Shown: positions 29,558 through 39,272 of the stretch, piece by piece
Layout of the letters: every line of letters begins with the position of its first letter
Numbering within the stretch: the stretch's first letter is position 1
Assembly: GCA_023381755.1 (NCBI GenBank)
Contig: JAMCUF010000003.1
Location: 1 to 51,897, forward strand
Length of the DNA stretch: 51,897 bases
DNA from: Deltaproteobacteria bacterium
GTDB lineage: Bacteria; SZUA-79; Acidulodesulfobacterales; Acidulodesulfobacteraceae
Direction: 5' to 3'
Notes under the pieces: model-generated
Seen by the model: the letters and a program-made list of their open reading frames with translations, nothing else
Databases searched by the model: none
What the model was told of the DNA's origin: nothing
Position numbers and translations under genes: made by a program

Positions 29558-31558
29558 TTAAACGGCATCCATTAACAACATCCGCTTTTTAATTGAATTT
29601 ATCGCGTCCCTTATATTGGCCGCTTCTTCAAAATTTAACGCCCTGGCAGCCTTTTTCATTTTTTTAGAAAGATTCTTGATCCTTTTTTCAGCCTCTTTCG
29701 GGTCTATTAAAGGTTCTTCTCCGCTTAATCCTCCCGATAAATCGATATAATCCCGCTCAAATATAGTGGTTAAAAGCTCCGATATATTTTTTTGTATGGA
29801 CTTAGGGGTTATATTATTTTTTTTATTGTATTTTTCTTGTATCTCCCTTCTTCTTTCCGTTTCCAATATGGCATGCTGCATCGAACCCGTCATCTTATCG
29901 CCGTATAAAATAACCCTGCCATTAATATTTCTTGCAGCCCTCCCTATTGTCTGAATTAAAGACGTTTTTGAACGCAAAAACCCTTCCTTATCGGCATCCA
30001 ATATCCCTATAAGCTCAACCTCCGGAAGGTCTAATCCCTCCCTTAAAAGGTTTATGCCGACTAAAACATCGAACTCACCCAGCCTCAACTCCCTTACAAT
30101 CTTGAACCTTTCCAATGAATCTATATCGGAATGCAAATACCTTGCTTTGACCCCGCTATCTATTAAAAAATCGGTCAAATCCTCAGACATTCTTTTTGTT
30201 AAGGTCGTTACCAGAACCCTGCCTCCCTCCTTAACCGTTTTTTTAATTTCCGAAATAATATCATCTACCTGATTAGTTTCCGGTTTCACTTCAACTTTGG
30301 GGTCAATAAGTCCCGTCGGTCGAATGATCTGCTCTACAATTTGCGAACTGATTTCTAATTCATAATCCGCCGGCGTTGCCGAAACAAATACAAGATTATT
30401 TATATGAGACGAAAACTCGTCAAAATTTAGAGGCCTGTTGTCAAGGGCACAGGGGAGCCTGAATCCATATTCCACAAGGGTTGATTTTCTGGAAATATCG
30501 CCGTTATACATACCCCTGATTTGAGGGATGCTGACATGGGACTCGTCAATCATAATAATAAAATCCCTGGGGAAATAATCGAGCAGGGTCGGGGGCGGCT
30601 CGCCCTTTTTTCTGCCCGTTAAGTGCCTTGAATAATTTTCGATACCGGAGCAATAGCCCATTTCTTGAATCATCTCCAAATCGTACATGGTACGCTGTTC
30701 AAGCCTTTGCGCTTCGACGAGTTTACCCACGGATTTAAGTTCTATCAATCTTTCTTTCAGCTCTTCCTTAATAGATTTAACGGCGCTTTGTAAGATAACC
30801 CCGTCCGCAACGTAGTGTGATGCAGGATAAATCGCCACTCTTGAAAGCCTCCTTATAACGGCGCCTCTTAGCGGGTCAATCTCTGCTATCATGGAAATCC
30901 TGTTTCCAAAAAACTCTATTCTTATAGCAATTTCTTCTTCATAAGCCGGAAAAATATCAACAATATCTCCCCTAACCCTGAATACGCCTCGGTGAAAATC
31001 TACATCGTTTCTCTCATATCTTATCTCGGTCAGCTTGTCCAAAATGCCGCTAAAATTGGCCTCATCCCCCTTTTTTAGTGCAAGAAGCATGTTGGCATAG
31101 CTTTGGGGGGAACCAAGCCCGTATATGCAGGAAACGGATGCGATAACGATAACATCCCTTCTTGAAAGAATAGAACGCGTTGCCGAATGTTTCATCTTAT
31201 CAATCTGGTCGTTTATGGCGGAATCCTTCTCTATATAAAGGTCTTTCGAAGGAACGTAAGCCTCCGGCTGGTAATAGTCGTAATAACTTATAAAAAATTC
31301 TACCGCATTTTCGGGAAATAATGTTTTAAACTCGGAATAAAGCTGCCCTGCCAGGGTCTTATTGGGCGCAATTATCAAAGCCGGCCTTTCAAGTTCCTTT
31401 ATGACCTGAGCCATCGTAAACGTCTTTCCTGAGCCTGTAACCCCCAAAAGTGTCTGGTACTTAAAGTTTTTACCCTTTATCCCTTTAACTAACGAATCTA
31501 TTGCTTTTGGCTGATCTCCGGTAGGACTGTTTTCCGAAACAAGATTAAACAATGTCAT
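29558..31558 (-). CDS. uvrB: Excinuclease ABC subunit B
   Basis: [63 protein letters not shown] motif. Confidence 0.98.
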   Translation of the reverse strand: MTLFNLVSENSPTGDQPKAIDSLVKGIKGKNFKYQTLLGVTGSGKTFTMAQVIKELERPALIIAPNKTLAGQLYSEFKTLFPENAVEFFISYYDYYQPEAYVPSKDLYIEKDSAINDQIDKMKHSATRSILSRRDVIVIASVSCIYGLGSPQSYANMLLALKKGDEANFSGILDKLTEIRYERNDVDFHRGVFRVRGDIVDIFPAYEEEIAIRIEFFGNRISMIAEIDPLRGAVIRRLSRVAIYPASHYVADGVILQSAVKSIKEELKERLIELKSVGKLVEAQRLEQRTMYDLEMIQEMGYCSGIENYSRHLTGRKKGEPPPTLLDYFPRDFIIMIDESHVSIPQIRGMYNGDISRKSTLVEYGFRLPCALDNRPLNFDEFSSHINNLVFVSATPADYELEISSQIVEQIIRPTGLIDPKVEVKPETNQVDDIISEIKKTVKEGGRVLVTTLTKRMSEDLTDFLIDSGVKARYLHSDIDSLERFKIVRELRLGEFDVLVGINLLREGLDLPEVELIGILDADKEGFLRSKTSLIQTIGRAARNINGRVILYGDKMTGSMQHAILETERRREIQEKYNKKNNITPKSIQKNISELLTTIFERDYIDLSGGLSGEEPLIDPKEAEKRIKNLSKKMKKAARALNFEEAANIRDAINSIKKRMLLMDAV

Positions 31559-31618
31559 AATAACTGCTATTTTTAACTCATTATATTAAATTATATTAAA
31601 TTATATTAAAAAAATAAT

Positions 31619-31831
31619 TTAAAATAATAGCTTGAGTGGCGCTTCCATTTCTATGCCTTTTTTATCAAAAGGATACAAACCCGTCCTTACAAAATCAGGT
31701 TTTTTAGATTTTGTAATTCGTTTAATTTCCTCATAGTCCCATATATGGTCCATTTTTGTAACCTCGCAAGCTATTTTGTCTTTTGCTTTTTTCAAAACGG
31801 AGTATATAAGGTTATTATCCTTATTGTTATA
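31619..31831 (-). pseudogene. Coding-like fragment without a good start codon
   Basis: Open frame between stops: YNNKDNNLIYSVLKKAKDKIACEVTKMDHIWDYEEIKRITKSKKPDFVRTGLYPFDKKGIEMEAPLKLLF*. Confidence 0.35.
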
Positions 31832-31884
31832 CTACAAAATAAAATGAAAATAATCAATCGGCAAAATTCCTGAAAGTTTAATAC

Positions 31885-31961
31885 TGGTGCCCCCGACCGG
31901 AATCGAACCGATGACCAAAGGTTTAGGAAACCTCTGCTCTATCCTTCTGAGCTACGGGGGC
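31885..31961 (-). tRNA. tRNA-Arg(CCT), CCA encoded
   Basis: Minus strand GCCCCCGTAGCTCAGAAGGATAGAGCAGAGGTTTCCTAAACCTTTGGTCATCGGTTCGATTCCGGTCGGGGGCACCA. Confidence 0.94.
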
Positions 31962-32333
31962 AAAAAGCAGCGGACAAACTATAAAAAAATTTTTTAGATA
32001 AAAGCAACATTACTTAAATAGGTTTTACATTATATATTATTAGGGCAGATAAAACAAGATGCCTTTTCTTCCTAAATTTGTCCATAAAAGATTTTAGTTT
32101 TAAAAATTCTATTTTTGCTGTAAAATATATGGGTAAAATGCCTAAAATATTGAGGAGGGAAAACGGCTTTCCTGTCAGGCTGGCGGCGTCCTCAAAATAT
32201 GCTTATAAAATCGCAAAATGGGTAAGAAGGGTAACCTTTCAAATAAATAAAGGAAGATTGGGGATACTGGGAGAGGAAAGGCTATTCCAGCAGCGCAGAC
32301 CCGTTTAAAGAAGTAAAGATATTCGCATAGAAA

Positions 32334-33320
32334 ATGTTTAACACGCTTTTAATTTTCTTTCGTAAGCTTAATATAATAACATCTAGACATAAATCCGACC
32401 TCTTTAGAATTTTTTTTATTCTCGTCCTAATTCTTTTGATTTTTTCCTATTTATTCAGTTATTACGAAAAAATATCTTTTTTCAAGGCTTTTTACTGGGC
32501 AGTAACTACCGCTACAACGGTAGGTTACGGCGATGTTACCCCTGCAAATAATATAGGCAGGGTTATCGCCATGGGGCTTATGATTGTCGGCATAGGTATT
32601 TTAGGCTTATTTCTGGCCACGATATCGTCTATTATGTTCGATTTTAAATTAGGGAGGATATTTGGAACTATGGAGAGTCACTTTTTTAATGACCATATTG
32701 TAATATTGGGATACAGCAATCTAATTAAATCTTCTTTGAAGGATATTTTAGAAGAAAAGGAAAACATAACCCTTGTCGCCGATATCGATAAGGCTCCGGA
32801 AGATAGCGCCAATTTAGTCTTTATTAAAGGTCGCGTTACGGATGAACGTGTTATATCCAAAGCGAATATAGACAGGGCTAAACTCTGCATTATTTCAGAT
32901 GAAGACGATTCAAATTCTTTAATAGCAGGGGTTAACGTCAGAATGAATTATAAAAATACATATATAATTGCTCTGATTTTTAAAAAGGAAATCGAAAAGG
33001 CCTTGAAAGAAATTGGAATTAACGAGGTATTTTCTTCCGGCTCTTTTTCGAGTAAAGTGCTTGTAAAGTCCGTCAAATTTAAAGGAGCGTCTAAATTTTT
33101 TAACCAGCTTCTGGACGAAAGTTTTAAGGAGGGGCTAATAGAAAAAGATACGCCCAAAAATATGGAAGGCAAAGAGTTTTATGATGTCGTAAAATATTTT
33201 AAAGAAAAAACCGACGAACTTGCGGTGGGTGTAAAAAGGAAAGACAATATGCTAATCAACCCCGATAAATCTTTTGTTATTAAACAGGGAGATAAAATTA
33301 TGCTAATAGGAAAAAAATAA
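32334..33320 (+). CDS. Two-TM potassium channel with TrkA-N/TrkA-C (RCK) domains
   Basis: Selectivity filter TTATTVGYGDVTP; RCK domain HIVILGYSNL...ADIDKAPEDSANLVFIKGRVTDE. Confidence 0.92.
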   Translation: MFNTLLIFFRKLNIITSRHKSDLFRIFFILVLILLIFSYLFSYYEKISFFKAFYWAVTTATTVGYGDVTPANNIGRVIAMGLMIVGIGILGLFLATISSIMFDFKLGRIFGTMESHFFNDHIVILGYSNLIKSSLKDILEEKENITLVADIDKAPEDSANLVFIKGRVTDERVISKANIDRAKLCIISDEDDSNSLIAGVNVRMNYKNTYIIALIFKKEIEKALKEIGINEVFSSGSFSSKVLVKSVKFKGASKFFNQLLDESFKEGLIEKDTPKNMEGKEFYDVVKYFKEKTDELAVGVKRKDNMLINPDKSFVIKQGDKIMLIGKK

Positions 33321-33387
33321 ATAAATTAATAATTAAATGAAATTAGAAAAGAATAACTTACTGAAAGTGAACTACCTCGCCCTACAT

Positions 33388-33438
33388 ATATTCTTTTGCG
33401 TGTTTTGAAAAAGCATGTCTTTTTCAGCAAAAGAATAT
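33388..33438. repeat. Interspersed repeat copy with 12-bp inverted arms; shares 22 nt with 5177-5198
   Basis: ATATTCTTTTGC...GCAAAAGAATAT; TTTTCAGCAAAAGAATATGGGG identical at 33421-33442 and 5177-5198. Confidence 0.8.
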
Positions 33439-33520
33439 GGGGGACTTCTCGGCAATGTTAATTAAAACTTTATAAAAACGGTTTTGAAGGTCATTTTTAT
33501 AATTTATTGTTCTAATTTAT

Positions 33521-33549
33521 TTGCAATAACCGTTATTGCAATATATAAT
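33521..33549 (+). promoter_or_regulatory. Putative tRNA-Arg promoter overlapping a 9-bp palindrome
   Basis: TTGCAA-N17-TATAAT; TTGCAATAA-CCG-TTATTGCAA palindrome at 33521-33541. Confidence 0.45.
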
Positions 33550-33587
33550 AAGCAAAGCATACTTACCTGATGATTTCCTAAAGCCAT

Positions 33588-33664
33588 GCGCCCATAGCTC
33601 AGCTGGATAGAGCGTCAGACTACGAATCTGCAGGCCGGGGGTTCGAATCCCTCTGGGCGCACCA
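33588..33664 (+). tRNA. tRNA-Arg(ACG), CCA encoded
   Basis: GCGCCCATAGCTCAGCTGGATAGAGCGTCAGACTACGAATCTGCAGGCCGGGGGTTCGAATCCCTCTGGGCGCACCA. Confidence 0.96.
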
Positions 33665-33908
33665 CTCAAAAACACAGTATTTAAGGCATTTTAAGCAATA
33701 TTCTATCTTGACATAATTTCTTAATAAAGTTTATTGTCTATACTGAATTTGCACCAGTAAACCTGCCCGCGTTTATAAATATTCATACCTAAAAATGTAT
33801 CCGAAATTGTATCTAAAATTCGTTAAAATTGCATTAGTTTTATCAGAATTTAGAAATTATGTCAATGCGGGATATTGCCCTAAATGCCTTATTTACTGCG
33901 GTTTTGAA

Positions 33909-33984
33909 TGGAGCGGGCAACGGGGTTCGAACCCGCGACACCAAGCTTGGGAAGCTTGTACTCTACCAGCTGAGCTATGCCCGC
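33909..33984 (-). tRNA. tRNA-Gly(CCC), CCA encoded
   Basis: Minus strand GCGGGCATAGCTCAGCTGGTAGAGTACAAGCTTCCCAAGCTTGGTGTCGCGGGTTCGAACCCCGTTGCCCGCTCCA. Confidence 0.95.
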
Positions 33985-34082
33985 TTATAGGAATAAAAGA
34001 TTAAACTATAACTTGCAATGCAATAAATAAGAGCTTATAGTATATCATAAAAAGAAACAAACTATAAACAATTTTAACAGTC

Positions 34083-34889
34083 CTAATTTTCCGCCAAAGA
34101 CATAATTAACGGTTTAAGATTATAGGCATCTTGAAATGATTTTGCAAGAACTTTAGAAAGACTGCCAAAGCTTAAATCAAAGGAAAGCCCTGCCTTATCT
34201 AACTCCTGTTTAATGCCGGTTATATTATCGAAGTATCCGGCATGAGGATTGCCGTTTTCGAACAGGTCGACGTGCTCAAGCGGGTTATAGTTAATGTAAA
34301 TTGAGCCGTGCTGCAAAAATGCCGTTTCGTTTCGTCTTTGCGAATTGCCGCAAATCTTTTTCCCTCCAAACGTTATCTCGTATGAATGGACTTTCAGAAA
34401 ACAATTAAAACCATTCTTTGCATCCGCATCCTTATCCTTGCCATTAATTTTTTTGCCTTCGGTATGATAAAGCCCGTCATCGGGGTTTAAGCCTAAATTG
34501 GTAAAAAACAGGTGTAAGAATTTGCCCGCCTTTTTATAAGTTTCTAAAAGTTTTCCCGCAAAAACACCCCCCTTATAGGACGACACTATAGAATAAGTTA
34601 TCTCGTCCTTATGCAATACCGCCCTACCCCCCGTTGGCCTTCTGACAACATCGTAATGCTTGCTTCTTGCCTTTAAGATAACACTCTCACCTGCATCCTT
34701 TTTTTTCTGAAAAAATCCCAAAGAAAGGGCCGGCGGAGAAAAATAATAAAGCCTTAAAGTGGGGCGAGTTGAAAAATCCCCGGATGTTCTACATTGATTC
34801 AATAAAGATAAATCAGCGGACATATTGAAGCCGCCCGAACAACCGCCTGAAATTATCAGATTAAAACAACCGTCTGAATAACCATTCAT
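34083..34889 (-). CDS. Lipoate-protein ligase A family (BPL/LplA domain)
   Basis: RRPTGGRAVLHKDEITYSIVS, GNSQRRNETAFLQHGSIYI. Confidence 0.88.
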   Translation of the reverse strand: MNGYSDGCFNLIISGGCSGGFNMSADLSLLNQCRTSGDFSTRPTLRLYYFSPPALSLGFFQKKKDAGESVILKARSKHYDVVRRPTGGRAVLHKDEITYSIVSSYKGGVFAGKLLETYKKAGKFLHLFFTNLGLNPDDGLYHTEGKKINGKDKDADAKNGFNCFLKVHSYEITFGGKKICGNSQRRNETAFLQHGSIYINYNPLEHVDLFENGNPHAGYFDNITGIKQELDKAGLSFDLSFGSLSKVLAKSFQDAYNLKPLIMSLAEN

Positions 34890-34904
34890 TATTTATCTTC
34901 GTTA

Positions 34905-35291
34905 TTATCTGTCGTTTTTCAAATATTCTTCGTAATCATGATTATCCATAAGGTCATTTAAATCGTTTTCGTTCGTAAGTTTGACCTCAAGCAGCCAGCC
35001 TGAGTCATAGGGCTCTTCATTTACAAGCTCAGGTTCATCTTTTAAGGATTCGTTTACCCGAATCACATGTCCACTCACCGGAGCATATAGCTCTGAAACC
35101 GATTTAGCCGATTCAATAGTCCCGAAAGACTCGTCTTGCTCAAGTTCATAGCCGGCTTCAGGCAGGTCAACATAAATTATATCGCCAAGCTGATCCTGCG
35201 CATAATCGGTAACCCCTATAAGCGCGTTATCTTTATTCACTTTCACCCAGATATGTTCGGTATTGTATTTTAAATTTTTCGGAAAATCCAT
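34905..35291 (-). CDS. gcvH: Glycine cleavage H-like protein (second copy)
   Basis: YNTEHIWVKV, GIVTDYAQDQLGDIIYVDLP-type, ESAKSVSELYAPVSG. Confidence 0.93.
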   Translation of the reverse strand: MDFPKNLKYNTEHIWVKVNKDNALIGVTDYAQDQLGDIIYVDLPEAGYELEQDESFGTIESAKSVSELYAPVSGHVIRVNESLKDEPELVNEEPYDSGWLLEVKLTNENDLNDLMDNHDYEEYLKNDR

Positions 35292-35397
35292 ATCTCCCCC
35301 TTTTTTTTATTTATATTTATCTGATCATTTTTATATTTTATATAAGGATACAATATAACAATATAGTTATAAAAACTCAAAGAAAAATTTAACGCCT

Positions 35398-36738
35398 TTA
35401 TCTGTCAACGAACCTTTGAACATACCCTATATCAACCTTGCCGGAAATATAATCGCTATCGTTCAGCACCCTTTTAAGGAATGGAATATTTGTGTCTATA
35501 CCTTCGATCTGAAACTCGTTCAGGGCATTTTTAGCCTTATTTATCGCACTCAATCTGGTAGTATCATACACTATCAACTTGGCAATCAAAGAATCGTAAA
35601 AGGGTTGGACGCTGTAACCGCAATAGGCGAAATCATCAACCCTAACATTTAATCCGCCTGGTTTATTGTAAAATGTGATCAATCCGGGGGAGGGTTGAAA
35701 ATTTACAGGATTTTCGGCATTTATTCTTAGCTCGATACTGCAACCCTTAATTTTTACGTCTTCTTGCTTTATTTTAAGTTTATCTCCGTTTGCAATCCTA
35801 ATCTGTTCTTTAATAATATCCGTATTTGTGACAAATTCGGTAACCGGATGTTCAACCTGGACTCTCGTGTTTACTTCCATAAAATAAAATTCGCCGTTAC
35901 CGTCCAGAAGAAACTCAAATGTAGCCGCATTTACATAATTTACCTCTTTAACGACATTTAATATGGACTCTCCCATTTTCTTTCTTACGGCGGACCGGAC
36001 GGCAATAGACGGCGCCTCTTCTATAATCTTTTGATGCCTTCTTTGGATGGAGCAGTCCCTTTCCCCGAGACATACGGCGTTACCATATCTGTCGGCAAGA
36101 ACTTGAAACTCGACATGCCTTGGATTGTCACAATATTTCTCTAAATAAATATCTTTATCCCCAAAAAAAGACTGCGCCTCCTGCCTCGCCTGATGATAAG
36201 CCTGGGATAAATGGGCGGGCGTCAAAACCATTTTTATCCCCCTTCCGCCGCCGCCCATAGAGGCTTTAAGTATTAAGGGATAACCTATTTCTCTCGCCGC
36301 CCTTTTTATATCCTCTTCATTATCTCCTATATCGTCGCTTCCGGGCAATACGGGAATGCCCAAATTTTTAACAAGCTTTCTCGCATTCCTTTTGTTTCCC
36401 AGCAGGTTCATATTTGAGGACGTAGGCCCTATAAACTTTATACCGCAATTTTCACAAATTTCCGCAAAATTAGCATTTTCGGACAAAAAACCGTACCCCG
36501 GATGAATGGCTTCGCTATCCGTTATTTCTGCAGCGGATATTATGGAAGAAATATTTAAGTAGCTTTTTGCCGTTTGCGGCGGGCCGATGCATATGCTTTC
36601 ATCCGCATACCTCACATGAAGGCTGTCTTTATCGACGGTGGAATATACAGCAACAGTCTTAATGCCCAATTCCTTGCACGCCCTTATAATCCTGACCGCT
36701 ATCTCGCCTCTATTGGCTATTAAAATCTTTCTAAACAT
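35398..36738 (-). CDS. accC: Acetyl-CoA carboxylase biotin carboxylase subunit
   Basis: MFRKILIANRGEIAVRIIRACKELGI, KASMGGGGRGIKMV, EMNTRVQVEHPVTE-type (FMEVNTRVQVEHPVTE). Confidence 0.97.
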   Translation of the reverse strand: MFRKILIANRGEIAVRIIRACKELGIKTVAVYSTVDKDSLHVRYADESICIGPPQTAKSYLNISSIISAAEITDSEAIHPGYGFLSENANFAEICENCGIKFIGPTSSNMNLLGNKRNARKLVKNLGIPVLPGSDDIGDNEEDIKRAAREIGYPLILKASMGGGGRGIKMVLTPAHLSQAYHQARQEAQSFFGDKDIYLEKYCDNPRHVEFQVLADRYGNAVCLGERDCSIQRRHQKIIEEAPSIAVRSAVRKKMGESILNVVKEVNYVNAATFEFLLDGNGEFYFMEVNTRVQVEHPVTEFVTNTDIIKEQIRIANGDKLKIKQEDVKIKGCSIELRINAENPVNFQPSPGLITFYNKPGGLNVRVDDFAYCGYSVQPFYDSLIAKLIVYDTTRLSAINKAKNALNEFQIEGIDTNIPFLKRVLNDSDYISGKVDIGYVQRFVDR

Positions 36739-36744
36739 ATATTT

Positions 36745-37248
36745 TTATAGGGGCTCCACAAGAAATAAGGGCTGTCCGTATTCCACCAATTGCCCATTTT
36801 CAACAAGAATGGAAATAATACGGCATTTTATATCTACCTCAATCTCGTTCATTATCTTCATAGCTTCTACAATACAAATGGGGCTATTTTTTTCCACAAC
36901 GGAATCTACCTCGACAAATGGCGGTTTATCCGGAGCCTGAGATCTGAAAAAAGACCCCACGAACGGCGACAATATTTCCTTTAAAGCCCCTTTTTTTGAG
37001 TAGGTTAATTCAGGCTCTACGGTTTGTGCCCTTTCTGCGGAAAGCTTGGCCAATCTTGCCTGTTCAATACCTTCAATTTGCGCCGGATACCCCTTTTTTT
37101 CGCAAACTCTGTATTTAAAATCACGCGCTGCCCGTTCTTCATAACTTAACTTGACCGAAACTTCTTCGTCGCCTTTTTTATAATAAAATTCCTTAATTTT
37201 ATTTGATTTAATGAACTTTACCAAATCTTTTATATCATTTATATTCAT
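36745..37248 (-). CDS. accB: Biotin carboxyl carrier protein
   Basis: IVEAMKIMNEIE biotinylation motif; adjacent to accC. Confidence 0.93.
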   Translation of the reverse strand: MNINDIKDLVKFIKSNKIKEFYYKKGDEEVSVKLSYEERAARDFKYRVCEKKGYPAQIEGIEQARLAKLSAERAQTVEPELTYSKKGALKEILSPFVGSFFRSQAPDKPPFVEVDSVVEKNSPICIVEAMKIMNEIEVDIKCRIISILVENGQLVEYGQPLFLVEPL

Positions 37249-37280
37249 TTATTTAGGACCCGTCATTATTTTATCGTTCA

Positions 37281-37856
37281 TTATTTTGAAGCAACTCTTT
37301 CTATATACGACTTTGTTCTTGTATCGATCTTAATTATATCTCCTTCATTTAAAAATAGCGGCACATTTATTACAAGATTTGTCTCGAGAATAGCCGGCTT
37401 TGTAGCCCCCGAAACCGTATCTCCCCTTAATCCCGGCTCCGTTTTGACTATTTTAGCTTCAATGAAGTTAGGCACCTCGATGTTAATAGGCATTTTATTA
37501 TAATAAAGAACATTGACCTGAATATTATCGAGCAAAAAGCCGGCGCTATCGTAAACCGCCTCTTTGTCTATGCGGACATGGTCATATGTTTCGTTATCCA
37601 TAAAAACATAATCACTGCCTTCGAAGTAAAGGTACTGCATACTTTTTTCTTCCAGATCGGGCGTTCCGACCTTTTCACCCGATCTAAACGTCCTGTCTAT
37701 CACCCTCCCATTGATTAAGTTTTTAAGTTTTGCTCTCACGAAAGCCCCGCCCTTCCCGGGTTTTACATGCTGAAAGTCAACAATCTCAAAAGGCTCTTTG
37801 TCTATCTCTATTTTCAATCCTTTTTTAAAATCCGTTGTGTAATAATACATTGACAA
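37281..37856 (-). CDS. efp: Elongation factor P
   Basis: FQHVKPGKGGAFVRAKLKNL, YLYFEGSDYVFMDNETYDH, TKPAILETNLVINVPLFLNEGDIIKIDTRTKSYIERV. Confidence 0.97.
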   Translation of the reverse strand: MSMYYYTTDFKKGLKIEIDKEPFEIVDFQHVKPGKGGAFVRAKLKNLINGRVIDRTFRSGEKVGTPDLEEKSMQYLYFEGSDYVFMDNETYDHVRIDKEAVYDSAGFLLDNIQVNVLYYNKMPINIEVPNFIEAKIVKTEPGLRGDTVSGATKPAILETNLVINVPLFLNEGDIIKIDTRTKSYIERVASK

Positions 37857-38091
37857 TACCCTCTAAAGAAATGAACTACCCCCGCCCCGCGCACACCACG
37901 GACGGGGAGCGGGCAGCCTAAAGGCTACTACAAACCATGCCGCCCGGCAAATAAGTTAATTAAATAAATACATATATAAATTATACGTGATTAATTATAA
38001 ATGTAAATGTTAAAAACGCATAATGTTAGATGATTTAAAATAAAAATAACCTTTAATTTTATTAGTATATCATTAAACAGTTTTATTAAAT

Positions 38092-39246
38092 TTATTGCAA
38101 TATATCTTTAATATAAAAACTTTTTTTATTTATATTTGTGATAATTTGCGCCCCATCTCTTTCGACATAACACATATCCTCGATTCTTATGCCAAACTCC
38201 CCTTCCAGGTAAACCCCGGGTTCGACGGTAAAAACCATACCTTCTTTAACAGTATCCGCATTTTTATTATAGACATAAGGATATTCATGTATATCAAGCC
38301 CTACTCCATGCCCCAAGGAATGGGTAAAATACTTGCCATAGCCCCTTTTTTCTATATAATCCCTTGCAGTTTTATCCAAGTCTTTAAATTTAACCCCGGG
38401 CTTTATTTTTGAAATAGCCAATTGCTGCGCCGAATAGACCGTATCATAAACATCGGAAAATTTTTTGTCCGGCCTGCCAAAATGCAGTGTTACCGTTTCA
38501 TCGCTCTTATACCGGTTCCATTCCGCCCCAAAATCGTATAACAAAGCGCCGTTTTTATCCATAGGTTTACCGGAGGGCACTCCGTGGGGCATGCTTGCGT
38601 TTTCACCAGATAGCACTATCGTTTCAAAAGACTCCTTTGAATTATTATTCAGTAAGCCCCTTTTATATTCCGAAGCAATATCCTGCTCATTTAATTTTAA
38701 TTCGGAATCTAACACCATCCTCAATGAATTTAAAAATGAATCCTCGGCTATGGAAACAGCTTTTTTTATGGAATATAGCTCGTTTTTATCCTTTAGGGAA
38801 CGAATTTTTAATAAAATATTATGAGATGGAATGAATCTAACCGAATGTTTAAAAGCCTTTTTAAAACTCAAAAATTCCTCATAGGAAAAATAAGCGGACT
38901 CAAAAAGTACTGCAAGTTTATGTTTATTACCGTTATTATTATTGCTACCGCTATTGATGAATTTTTCAGTTATATCGGCTGCGATATCTTTGCATGCTTC
39001 TTTAACGCCGATTATATTTATATTAAAATCTTTGCCTTTGCCCCCTCCTTTATAAACTTCTCTTTTCGCACGCTGGGCATATCTATCGTCCACATACAGA
39101 TTTATTTCTCTATCTGCGGCGGATACATAAACATAACCCTCTCCCGAATAATGAGTCATATAAAAAATATTGTGAATATTTTTAATTAAAAAACCGGTTG
39201 CTTTTTTATGATTTATAGATAAAATTAAATCCTGTATATTAAACAT
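38092..39246 (-). CDS. M24 family Xaa-Pro aminopeptidase/dipeptidase
   Basis: FETIVLSGENASMPHGVPSGK, LLYDFGAEWNRYKSDETVT, THSLGHGVGLDIHEYPYV, VFTVEPGVYLEGEFGIRIED. Confidence 0.93.
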   Translation of the reverse strand: MFNIQDLILSINHKKATGFLIKNIHNIFYMTHYSGEGYVYVSAADREINLYVDDRYAQRAKREVYKGGGKGKDFNINIIGVKEACKDIAADITEKFINSGSNNNNGNKHKLAVLFESAYFSYEEFLSFKKAFKHSVRFIPSHNILLKIRSLKDKNELYSIKKAVSIAEDSFLNSLRMVLDSELKLNEQDIASEYKRGLLNNNSKESFETIVLSGENASMPHGVPSGKPMDKNGALLYDFGAEWNRYKSDETVTLHFGRPDKKFSDVYDTVYSAQQLAISKIKPGVKFKDLDKTARDYIEKRGYGKYFTHSLGHGVGLDIHEYPYVYNKNADTVKEGMVFTVEPGVYLEGEFGIRIEDMCYVERDGAQIITNINKKSFYIKDILQ

Positions 39247-39272
39247 GAAAATGTGAAGTATATGTAGAGATG

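Noticed and set aside
32078-32308. 76-aa ORF upstream of the potassium channel gene
   Set aside because: No recognisable family and no clear supporting signal; too weak to call a gene.
33795-34004. 69-aa ORF ending SGQRGSNPRHQAWEACTLPAELCPLIGIKD
   Set aside because: Its C-terminus is the antisense translation of tRNA-Gly, a well-known annotation artefact.
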